DNA of 40,414 nucleotides, from assembly GCF_001597745.1 (NCBI RefSeq), contig NZ_LUHJ01000006.1:1-40414 (forward strand), written 5' to 3'. This document shows, in pieces, positions 33,336-40,414 of the stretch. The stretch is from Anabaena sp. 4-3. Its GTDB lineage: Bacteria > Cyanobacteriota > Cyanobacteriia > Cyanobacteriales > Nostocaceae. The translations under genes and the position numbers were made by a program. The notes under the pieces were generated by a model. The model had not been told where the DNA came from and ran no database searches. It saw only the letters and a program-made list of their open reading frames with translations. Numbering within the stretch: position 1 is the first letter of the stretch; each line of letters begins with the position of its first letter.

Positions 33336-35594
33336 ATGGCAGGTAAAATTCTCAAAGTCTTATTAGTAGAAGATAATCCTGGGGATGTTTTTTTAATCCA
33401 AGAGTTATTAAAAGAGGTAAATAAAACTAAGGTAGAGTTACAAGCAGTCGAGCAACTTTCTGAGGCATTTGAGCTTTTAGCAAGTCAACCCTTTGATATC
33501 ATTCTATTAGACCTATCCTTACCTGATAGCCAAGGACTAGACACCTTTGTGCGAGCTTATCGCCAAGCTAAGACAATTCCGATTATCGTTTTGACTGGTA
33601 CAGATGATGAAACCTTGGCATTACGGGCGATGCAAGCAGGAGCGCAGGATTATTTAGTCAAAGGACAAGTTACAGGCGACTTATTGCTGCGCTCGATGCG
33701 CTACGCCATTGAACGCCAACGCATTGAAGAAGCCCTCCGCCAGAGTGAGGAACGATTTCGGGTAGCCTTAAAAAACTCTCCTATTTTTGTCTTTAATCAA
33801 GATAGAGACTTACGTTATACCTGGGTTTATAACCCCTTGGCTGGGTGGACAGGCGAGGAAATTTTGGGTAAACAAGACTGGGAAATGATGCCAGATGAAG
33901 ATGCCCAACGTCTGACAGCAATTAAATATCATGTCCTATCTACAGGTATAGGTACAAGAGATGAAGTAGCAATTACGACGGATGAAGGCACGAAATATTA
34001 CGACTTAACTGTTGAACCATTGCGGAATGAATCCCAAGAAATCGTCGGTATAACTGGCGCGAGTATTGATATTTGCGATCGCAAACTCGCAGAAGCAAAA
34101 ATCCGTGAACAAGCAGCATTACTAGATATCACTACTGATGCCATTTGTGTCCGTGATTTAGAAAATAAAATTCTGTTTTGGAATCAAGGCGCAGAAAAAC
34201 TTTATGGCTGGCTGGCGCAAGAGGCTATCGGCAAAAATGTCAGTGAACTTTTGTTTATAGAACCTACTCCAGAAATTGCAGCTGCACTGTTACAGGTGAT
34301 ATCTCAAGGTAACTGGCAAGGGGAATTAAATAAAGTTACCAAAAAAGGTAAAGAAATTATCGTGGCTAGTCGCTGGAGTCTAGTCCATGACGAACAGGGA
34401 AAAGCTAAATCAATTTTGTCTGTAGATACAGATATTACTCAGAAAAAACATTTAGAAGCCCAATTGTTTCGCACCCAACGCCTAGAAAGTATTGGCACTT
34501 TAGCTAGTGGCATTGCTCACGACCTCAACAATATTTTGACCCCAATTTTAGCAGGAGCGCAATTACTGCCACTGAAGTTTCCTGATGCCGATGAACGTAC
34601 TCAACATTTGTTAGAAATTTTAGAAATTAATGCTAAACGCGGTGCGGATTTAGTGAAACAAATACTGTCTTTTGCCAGGGGTGTCGAAGGTAAACGCATT
34701 CATTTGCAACTCAAACACATCATTGTCGAACTGACTAAAGTTTTGCGAGAAACATTCCCCAAATCTATTGTAATTACCACAGATATAGCCAAGGATTTAT
34801 GGCAAGTTTCTGGAGATAGTACCCAACTCCACCAGGTACTGATGAATCTTTGTGTTAATGCCCGTGATGCAATGCCTCATGGTGGCACTCTCAAAATTGT
34901 GGCTGAAAATTTACTAATTGATCAAAATTATGTCCGCATGAATTTGGAGGCTAAAGAGGGAGCATACATAGTCATTACAGTATCAGATACAGGCGTGGGG
35001 ATTCCTGAAGAATATTTAGATAGAATTTTTGAGCCGTTTTTTACTACCAAAGCAGTCGGACAAGGTACTGGTTTAGGTTTGTCTACTGCAATTGGTATTA
35101 TTAAAAGTCATGGTGGTTTTGTCAATGTCCATAGTGAAGTAGGAAATGGTACTACATTTAAAGTTTACTTGCCAGCCGTGGGAGATACGACAGAAATTAA
35201 AACAGATTTTTTGTCACCCGCTACAGGCAAAGGAGAGTTAATTTTAATTGTGGATGATGAACCGGGAATTAGGGAAGTGACGAAAACATCTTTAGAAAGC
35301 AAGGAATACACAACCCTGGTTGCTGGTGACGGCGTGGAAGCGATCGCACTTTACGCCAAATATGCACATAAAATTAGTGCTGTCCTCATGAATATCATCC
35401 TGCCAGAACTAGATGGATTCACTACTATTCGTACCTTAAAAAAAATTAACCCCCAAGTCAAAATTATTGCTACCAGTGGATTGATATCTCAAAATAAACT
35501 GGAGGAAATAGTCAATACTGGTGCTGATAGTTTTTTATCTAAACCCTACACTGTTAATGAATTGTTATTGGCTATCAACCAAGTTATCACTTGA
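33336..35594 (+). CDS. Hybrid kinase: REC-PAS-PAS-HisKA-HATPase-REC
   Basis: From ATG 33336 (after AGAGG) the protein is 752 residues. Order: receiver (Asp59 in [10 protein letters not shown]), PAS (about 133-250), PAS (about 258-375), HisKA with His395 ([13 protein letters not shown]), HATPase_c ([37 protein letters not shown]) and a C-terminal receiver. In the last receiver the phospho-acceptor Asp is replaced by Asn686 ([13 protein letters not shown]), while the acidic pair VDDEPG and the Lys of LSKPY are kept. The first receiver could therefore be the working input, from the kinase two genes upstream, and the last one a non-phosphorylatable module. An earlier frame start at 33297 overlaps the response-regulator gene and is rejected. 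Confidence 0.9.
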   Translation: MAGKILKVLLVEDNPGDVFLIQELLKEVNKTKVELQAVEQLSEAFELLASQPFDIILLDLSLPDSQGLDTFVRAYRQAKTIPIIVLTGTDDETLALRAMQAGAQDYLVKGQVTGDLLLRSMRYAIERQRIEEALRQSEERFRVALKNSPIFVFNQDRDLRYTWVYNPLAGWTGEEILGKQDWEMMPDEDAQRLTAIKYHVLSTGIGTRDEVAITTDEGTKYYDLTVEPLRNESQEIVGITGASIDICDRKLAEAKIREQAALLDITTDAICVRDLENKILFWNQGAEKLYGWLAQEAIGKNVSELLFIEPTPEIAAALLQVISQGNWQGELNKVTKKGKEIIVASRWSLVHDEQGKAKSILSVDTDITQKKHLEAQLFRTQRLESIGTLASGIAHDLNNILTPILAGAQLLPLKFPDADERTQHLLEILEINAKRGADLVKQILSFARGVEGKRIHLQLKHIIVELTKVLRETFPKSIVITTDIAKDLWQVSGDSTQLHQVLMNLCVNARDAMPHGGTLKIVAENLLIDQNYVRMNLEAKEGAYIVITVSDTGVGIPEEYLDRIFEPFFTTKAVGQGTGLGLSTAIGIIKSHGGFVNVHSEVGNGTTFKVYLPAVGDTTEIKTDFLSPATGKGELILIVDDEPGIREVTKTSLESKEYTTLVAGDGVEAIALYAKYAHKISAVLMNIILPELDGFTTIRTLKKINPQVKIIATSGLISQNKLEEIVNTGADSFLSKPYTVNELLLAINQVIT

Positions 35595-35597
35595 TTG

Positions 35598-35678
35598 TAG
35601 TCATTAGTTATTAGTTATTAGTCATTAGTCATTAGTCATTAGTCATTAGTTATTAGTCATTAGTCATTAGTTATTAGT
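35598..35678. repeat. STRR heptamer array (TTAGTYA)
   Basis: About eleven heptamers of TTAGTCA and TTAGTTA begin just past the hybrid-kinase stop and are followed by TTTCTCCTCCGCTCCC. The same array plus tail occurs at 10621-10690. Confidence 0.8.
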
Positions 35679-35729
35679 TTTTCTCCTCCGCTCCCCTACT
35701 CCTCTGTATTTCCCGTAATTTCGCACCCG

Positions 35730-35955
35730 TCACAAAATTCTATAAAAACCATCATTTGGTCGCCATTCTGATTGAGATAGGGTGTAATACACTACATCTA
35801 CACCGTAGTAGTGAGCGTGTTTTTGATACTTCATACCCACTTTCTCAATGACCCGCCTTGATGGTATATTCTCAGGACGAGCGATCGCTACTATCTTATC
35901 TAACTGCACTGTCAAAAATCCATAATCTCAATCTTGCGGTTTCTATCTCAGGCAT
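35730..35955 (-). pseudogene. GNAT acetyltransferase remnant with internal deletion
   Basis: On the minus strand, ATG 35955 starts MPEIETARLRLWIFD, typical of the N-terminus of RimJ/RimL-type GNAT acetyltransferases. After about 14 codons the frame is lost (a TAA follows after four more codons). Sixty codons in another frame then read LDKIVAIARPENIPS, RRVIEKVGMKYQKH, HYYGVDVVYYTLSQSEW, the typical C-terminal end of the same family. The central part (about 90-100 residues, including most of the acetyl-CoA site) is missing. The whole is only 226 bases against about 540 for the family, so it is a deleted pseudogene. Confidence 0.75.
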
Positions 35956-36033
35956 GATAGGCAGAAAATTAACCAAAATGCCAATGTCACCGTGAGACGG
36001 ATAAATAACTGCTGCTAGTATTGTAAAAATTAA

Positions 36034-36039
36034 TATAAT
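36034..36039 (+). promoter_or_regulatory. Possible -10 box of the ABC transporter gene
   Basis: TATAAT ends ten bases before the ATG at 36049; a good -35 box is not seen. If used, transcription would begin almost at the start codon, giving a very short leader. Confidence 0.3.
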
Positions 36040-36048
36040 GCTCCTACT

Positions 36049-37929
36049 ATGAGCATCTACCAATCATCTCGCAAATCTTACAAAAAACACCATTGGCGTA
36101 ACAATGACTGGCGACTGTTCCTTCGTCTCGTACCTTACGCCCGCCGTAACAGCAAACTGCTAATCACAGCCATGTTACTGCTGTTACCGATTGCCTTAGC
36201 TAATGCTGTGCAGCCCCTGTTAATTGGACAGGCTGTATCTTTAATTCGTAATGAACCTAGTACGTACACATTTCTGCAAAATCGTCCTTTGTTTCAAGGA
36301 CTTTATATCATCCAAGGTTTATTGCTCACTACTATCTTGCTGCGGGCAATACTTACTGGTGTTCAAGGCTACTTACTACAGAAGTTAGGACAGACAATTA
36401 CTGCCGGAATTCGTCAAGATTTGTTTCATCATCTGACATCTTTGGCAGTACGTTTTTTTGACCGTACACCTGTAGGTAAATTAGTCACTCGCATCACTAG
36501 CGATGTAGAAGTATTAGGGGATGTGTTTTCTACCGGGGCTATTGGCATCATCTCTGATATGTTCTCGATGCTGGTAATCTTGGGTTTGATGTTTTCCATT
36601 CAGTGGCAACTAGCGGCTTTACTACTGGTGATGTTGCTACCAGTGAGTGGGTTAATTATTTATTTTCAGCGACGATATCGCCAAGCTAATTATAAAGCCA
36701 GAGAAGAACTATCCATTTTAAATTCCCAGTTACAAGAAAATGTCATGGGAATTAACGTTGTGCAGTTGTTCCGGCGAGAACAGTATAATGCTGAATTATT
36801 CCGCGCCACTAACCAACGTTACAACCAGCGAACAGATGAAACTATATTTTACGATTCGGCAGTTTCTGCAACTTTAGAATGGATTGGTTTAATTGCGATC
36901 GCCGGAGTCTTATGGTTGGGTGGTTGGTTACTCTTAGGTAATAACTTGACTTTTGGGACATTATCTGCATTCATTTTATATGCCCAAAGATTGTTTGATC
37001 CGTTGCGGGATTTTGCCGAAAAATTCACTGTAATTCAATCTGGTTTTACAGCAATGGAACGGGTGAGTGATCTTTTAGATGAACCCATAGAAATAAGCGA
37101 TCGCGCCAATCCCCGCTTTTCCCTCCTCGATCAACAATTCGGTTACATCGACGAAATCATCGCTAATTTAGAATCTGAAGACACCCACCAGACACCGCAA
37201 TTGGGAGAAATCCGGTTTGAAAATGTCTGGTTTGCCTACAAAGATGATGATTACATTCTCAAAGACTTAGATTTTGTGATTCATCCCGGCGAAAAAGTGG
37301 CATTAGTCGGGCCTACAGGTGCGGGTAAAAGTTCGATTATCCGCCTGTTGTGTCGTCTCTACGAACCCACCCAAGGGCGCATTCTTGTAGATGGCGTAGA
37401 TATTCGAGAGTTACCCCAAGCCGAACTACGCCGTTATATGTCCGTCATCTTACAAGATGGTTTCGTCTTTGCGGGTGACGTTAAAAGTAACATTACCTTG
37501 GGTGATTACTATACCCCAGAAGAAATTGAAGCAGCAGCCCAAAAAACCAACATCGCCGAGTTCATAGCACAATTACCCGCAAGTTATCATACCCAACTTC
37601 GAGAAAGAGGTACAAATCTTTCTAGTGGTCAAAAGCAACTCTTAGCCTTTGCCCGTGCAGCAATTCGGAATCCTCAAATTCTCGTTTTAGATGAAGCAAC
37701 CGCGAGTTTAGATGTGGCTACAGAAGCATTAATACAACAAGCATTAAACGAGTTATTAATCGGACGAACTGCAATTATTATTGCTCACCGCTTATCTACA
37801 ATTCGGGATGTAGATCGGATTTTTGTATTAAAGCGAGGTGAATTAATCGAACAAGGTAGCCACGAGGAACTGTTAAAAACAGGAGGACTTTATTCCACCT
37901 TGCACAACTTACAAATGTTGGGAACTTAA
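36049..37929 (+). CDS. Type I ABC exporter (fused permease and ATPase)
   Basis: A 626-residue half-transporter. The N-terminal part has about six membrane helices (about residues 40-330, with LLLPIALANAVQPLLIGQAV and FDRTPVGKLVTRITSDVE marking the first coupling region). The ATPase has Walker A VGPTGAGKSS (from Gly421), signature LSSGQKQ (Leu524), Walker B ILVLDEATASLD (Asp548, Glu549) and the switch IIAHRLST. It should act as a homodimer, or with a partner encoded elsewhere, to export lipids, peptides or drugs across the inner membrane; the substrate is unknown. A 50-residue linker (DEPIEISDRANPRFSLL) joins the two parts. A repeat-rich spacer follows. Confidence 0.93.
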   Translation: MSIYQSSRKSYKKHHWRNNDWRLFLRLVPYARRNSKLLITAMLLLLPIALANAVQPLLIGQAVSLIRNEPSTYTFLQNRPLFQGLYIIQGLLLTTILLRAILTGVQGYLLQKLGQTITAGIRQDLFHHLTSLAVRFFDRTPVGKLVTRITSDVEVLGDVFSTGAIGIISDMFSMLVILGLMFSIQWQLAALLLVMLLPVSGLIIYFQRRYRQANYKAREELSILNSQLQENVMGINVVQLFRREQYNAELFRATNQRYNQRTDETIFYDSAVSATLEWIGLIAIAGVLWLGGWLLLGNNLTFGTLSAFILYAQRLFDPLRDFAEKFTVIQSGFTAMERVSDLLDEPIEISDRANPRFSLLDQQFGYIDEIIANLESEDTHQTPQLGEIRFENVWFAYKDDDYILKDLDFVIHPGEKVALVGPTGAGKSSIIRLLCRLYEPTQGRILVDGVDIRELPQAELRRYMSVILQDGFVFAGDVKSNITLGDYYTPEEIEAAAQKTNIAEFIAQLPASYHTQLRERGTNLSSGQKQLLAFARAAIRNPQILVLDEATASLDVATEALIQQALNELLIGRTAIIIAHRLSTIRDVDRIFVLKRGELIEQGSHEELLKTGGLYSTLHNLQMLGT

Positions 37930-38087
37930 GGGAATGGGGACTGGGGATTAGGGATTGGGAAAAAAGAGGAATTGGGACTCTTTGCAGGGAGAAAAAGGGA
38001 AAATCCTCTCCCCCTTGTTCCCCATTCCCTGTTCCCTGTTCCCTGTTCCCCATTCCCTGTTCCCTGTTCCCTGTTCCCTGTTCCCTA
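37930..38087. repeat. STRR arrays between the ABC transporter and Ser/Thr kinase genes
   Basis: GGGGACT-like units begin right after the stop (37930-37960), and about nine TTCCCTG heptamers (with two TTCCCCA variants) lie at 38020-38087, up to 43 bases before the next start. Confidence 0.8.
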
Positions 38088-38130
38088 CCTACACAAATAA
38101 TTTTATTAATCAAATCGGATTCCTATATTT

Positions 38131-39810
38131 ATGGAAACATTATTAAACAATCGCTATCGAGTAATTCGGACTTTAGGAGGAGGGGGATTTGGGGAAACTT
38201 TTATTGCCGAAGATACCCAAATGCCGTCTAACCGTCGTTGTGTAATTAAACAGCTAAAACCGATTCACAACAACCCCCAAATTTACCAATTAGTACAAGA
38301 ACGGTTTCAACGGGAAGCCACAATTTTAGAAGATTTGGGTAGCTACACAGACCAAATCCCGACTTTATACGCTTATTTTCAATCTAACGAGCAATTTTAT
38401 GTAGTTCAAGAATTGATAGAAGGGGAAACACTCACAGCCAAATTTCGCCAGCAAGGTTTATTTACTGAAAGCGCAGTTAGAGAAATTTTAGTTAACTTAT
38501 TACCAGTTTTAGAGTACGTCCATTCTAAACGGATAATTCACCGGGATATTAAACCTGATAACATCATTTTGCGTCATCGTGATGGCAAACCTGTATTAAT
38601 TGATTTTGGTGCGGTGCGGGAATCAATGGGAACAGTTGTCAATTCCCAAGGTAATCCTACCAGTTCAATTGTCATTGGTACGCCTGGATATATGCCGAGT
38701 GAACAAGCCGCAGGTAGACCAGTGTATTCTAGTGATTTATATAGTTTAGGCGTGACAGCAATTTATGTGCTGACGGGGAAACAACCACAGGAATTAGAAA
38801 CAGATCCTCGGACTGGGGAAATTATATGGCATCAATACGCCTTGAGTGTTAGCCCTACATTAGCAGCTGTAATTGATCGCGCGATCGCCTACCACCCCAG
38901 AGAACGTTTCGCCACAGCTAGAGAAATGTTAGAAGCTTTGCAACAAGGTGCTGTCAGCTTTCCCCCCACCATCCCTTATCAACAACCACAACCACAACCG
39001 CCAACCATTCCTTATCAGCATCCCCCAGTAGCCACAGTACCACCTACTGCCACACCACCCCAAACCGTCGCCGTTAGCCCAAGTGCTTCTCCATCTTCTC
39101 AACCTGTGACTCAAACCAATAGCATTCAAAACAATGGCAATCGGGGAATCTTACTTGGTAGTTTAATTGCTGGGGGTTTAATTGGTGCATCTGTCTTAAT
39201 TGGTTTTGCCTTAACTAGACCAAATCAACCAGTAGCACAATCAACAATACCCTCTAGTGAATCTACCATCAACAACAACACTACGGAAAATATACAACCT
39301 CCAGTTTCTAACCCTCCTGCAACCACCACAAATCAAGACACTAACCAAAACTCTACACCACAGATAAATCGTCCTGTCATCAGAAATTTACCACCTGTTA
39401 GCACCCCAGTTGATTCACCCACGGCTGAGAATCCCCAAACCACCACACCTGATACTTATGAAACTTCAGAAGTGTCTCGCCCCTCACCAACACAAGCAGT
39501 AGAAAATTATTATGCAACTATCAATCAAGGAGAATATCAGACGGCGTGGAATCAGTTAAGTCCTAGTTTTCAAAATAATCGCCGACTGCACCCCAATGGC
39601 TATAGTTCTTATATAGGCTGGTGGCAAGGACAGGTAGAAAGTGTCAATATTGAAGAAACCAGTATAGTAGAAGGTAATGAACAAACAGCTACAGTTAATA
39701 CTAGGTTGACGTACTTCATGAAAAACGGTAGAAGATCATCGGCTTCTGTGCAGTTATCTCTATTATGGGATGAGGAAAATCAAAGATGGGTTGTTCATGG
39801 TGCTAGGTAG
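38131..39810 (+). CDS. Membrane-anchored Ser/Thr protein kinase
   Basis: A 559-residue protein. Residues 8-270 form a Hanks-type kinase: glycine loop LGGGGFGETF, Lys40 in CVIKQLKP, HRDIKPDN (Asp139), DFGAVRE (Asp158) and GTPGYMPSEQA. A Pro/Gln/Thr-rich linker (about 280-335), one membrane helix (about 339-361, GILLGSLIAGGLIGAS), a second Thr/Asn/Pro-rich linker and a C-terminal domain of about 105 residues follow; the last begins ENYYATINQGEYQTAW and ends ENQRWVVHGAR. This domain has an NTF2-like look and probably senses a signal outside the membrane. The start ATG lies 43 bases after a repeat array, with no clear ribosome binding site. Confidence 0.9.
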   Translation: METLLNNRYRVIRTLGGGGFGETFIAEDTQMPSNRRCVIKQLKPIHNNPQIYQLVQERFQREATILEDLGSYTDQIPTLYAYFQSNEQFYVVQELIEGETLTAKFRQQGLFTESAVREILVNLLPVLEYVHSKRIIHRDIKPDNIILRHRDGKPVLIDFGAVRESMGTVVNSQGNPTSSIVIGTPGYMPSEQAAGRPVYSSDLYSLGVTAIYVLTGKQPQELETDPRTGEIIWHQYALSVSPTLAAVIDRAIAYHPRERFATAREMLEALQQGAVSFPPTIPYQQPQPQPPTIPYQHPPVATVPPTATPPQTVAVSPSASPSSQPVTQTNSIQNNGNRGILLGSLIAGGLIGASVLIGFALTRPNQPVAQSTIPSSESTINNNTTENIQPPVSNPPATTTNQDTNQNSTPQINRPVIRNLPPVSTPVDSPTAENPQTTTPDTYETSEVSRPSPTQAVENYYATINQGEYQTAWNQLSPSFQNNRRLHPNGYSSYIGWWQGQVESVNIEETSIVEGNEQTATVNTRLTYFMKNGRRSSASVQLSLLWDEENQRWVVHGAR

Positions 39811-39834
39811 CTAGTAGAAGAAGGCAAAATTGAA

Positions 39835-39866
39835 GGAGGCAGGAGGCAGAGGGCAGGAGGCAGGAG
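39835..39866. repeat. GGCAGGA heptamer array
   Basis: About four units of GGCAGGA (one with an inserted GA) run directly into the Uma2-like remnant. Confidence 0.75.
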
Positions 39867-39992
39867 CAATGGTTATTTACAGAATTAGAAGGCGAATCTG
39901 CTAACCTATCGCTTAATACCGTTGATTTGCAAATTTCCCTAGATGAAATTTATGAAAAGGTGAATTTCAGCAACAGCAATAATGAAGAGTAA
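39867..39992 (+). pseudogene. Uma2 family C-terminal remnant
   Basis: The 41 codons before the TAA at 39990-39992 read QWLFTELEGESANLSLN, then TVDLQISLDEIYEKVNF and a polar tail. This is the typical C-terminus of Uma2 (DUF820) proteins (a TEYEG...L/F...I-L...IYE pattern). No start codon or N-terminal part exists: the sequence upstream is the GGCAGGA array. It is a truncated gene fragment. Confidence 0.7.
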
Positions 39993-40037
39993 TTATGTTT
40001 GAGTTCGTAGTTAAAAGCCAATAATGAAGATATACAG

Positions 40038-40074
40038 CAGGGAACAGAAAACAGGGAACAGGGAACAGGGAACG
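40038..40074. repeat. GGGAACA heptamer array
   Basis: About five units of CAGGGAA, the reverse complement of the TTCCCTG array at 38020-38087, lie 45 bases past the Uma2 remnant. Confidence 0.8.
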
Positions 40075-40177
40075 CTCAAGATTTGTTTTGCTTCACCAGG
40101 TTTAAACATATTAAAATATATATAAACACAACTTCAGTCTTCGGCTATCACCATGACTGTCATTGAAAAGCAGATGT

Positions 40178-40301
40178 AGAACTTACGCAAGTGTCATCAT
40201 CAAAGTCTCGTGTAGGGTGCGTCAGAAGCGATAATTGAGTCAAAAAGAACAGATTTTCAACATCTGACGCACCCTACTAATGTACCAGTTGCGTAAGTCC
40301 T
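40178..40301. mobile_element. 124-bp MITE-like nested palindrome, copy 2
   Basis: Terminal repeats AGAACTTACGCAA (40178-40190) and TTGCGTAAGTCCT (40289-40301) enclose GTAGGGTGCGTCAGA and TCTGACGCACCCTAC. Its reverse complement aligns along nearly the full length with the copy at 29132 with scattered differences and no overall length change. Confidence 0.7.
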
Positions 40302-40414
40302 GAGATGATATGATTCCTAATTCGCAATATCTAAACAATCGCTTAATTTAGCTTGAACTGACAGAAGCCTCTCACTTACCGCGATAGCGGAAGTGATGAG
40401 ATGAATGGCTCTCG

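Larger units (their letters stand above)
39811..40414. other. Repeat-rich terminal region without an intact gene
   Basis: After the kinase gene come a GGCAGGA array, a Uma2 C-terminal remnant, a GGGAACA array and the second 124-bp palindromic element, described separately. The remainder (40080-40177, 40302-40414) shows no gene that I can support. Confidence 0.6.

Noticed and set aside
38020-38087. Tandem repeats that might suggest a CRISPR array
   Set aside because: The units are contiguous 7-mers with no spacers and no cas genes are near.

Overview
This window looks like chromosomal DNA of a filamentous, probably heterocyst-forming cyanobacterium of the Nostoc/Anabaena group. The evidence is the many HIP1 octamers (GCGATCGC), heptameric short tandem repeats (STRR) such as GGGGACT, TTAGTCA and TTCCCTG in gene spacers, cyanobacterial families (Ycf51, DUF4079, YaaW, RppA, Rcp1-like regulators, Uma2), and low-GC spacers full of palindromic repeats. 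I see no rRNA, tRNA, CRISPR array, intact transposase or prophage.

Layout. Bases 1-5400: an incoming terminator, glyQ, a DUF4079 membrane protein, comEC and a ROK sugar kinase. Bases 5400-9550: gene-poor, with a sucrase/ferredoxin-like Fe-S protein, small conserved proteins (one HicB-like, one ComFB-like) and a 123-bp MITE-like element. Bases 9550-16600: an FAD oxidoreductase, a YaaW and O-antigen-ligase-like pair, two secreted small proteins, an unknown 129-aa protein, Ycf51 and a methyltransferase. Bases 16890-19280: an iron-type alcohol dehydrogenase overlapping an aspartate-type aminotransferase. Bases 19313-25767: an arsenic island. Bases 25777-29950: two Uma2 proteins, an acyltransferase, RppA, a 124-bp MITE-like element and hisG. 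Bases 30233-35594: a signalling operon of multi-sensor kinase, Rcp1-like regulator and hybrid kinase. Bases 35700-40414: a GNAT pseudogene, an ABC exporter, a membrane Ser/Thr kinase, a Uma2 remnant and the second copy of the 124-bp element.

The arsenic island is the most coherent system. An ArsR repressor gene is followed by a promoter carrying two ATCAA-N6-TTGAW sites, then a PstS-like phosphate-binding lipoprotein, the ArsJ-associated GAPDH, ArsJ and Acr3. A second, convergent ArsR gene faces acr3 and is divergent from arsI (C-As lyase) and arsC (arsenate reductase). Together these would handle arsenate by two routes (arseno-phosphoglycerate plus ArsJ; ArsC plus Acr3) and trivalent methylarsenite by ArsI. 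The PstS-like protein is the least understood member.

A second theme is repeats shaping genes. Octamer or heptamer arrays lie inside the ATPase domain of a histidine kinase and inside an O-antigen-ligase-like protein, fill the gap-arsJ spacer and abut a start codon. Palindromic elements sit between genes, and gene remnants (GNAT, Uma2) lie next to repeat arrays.
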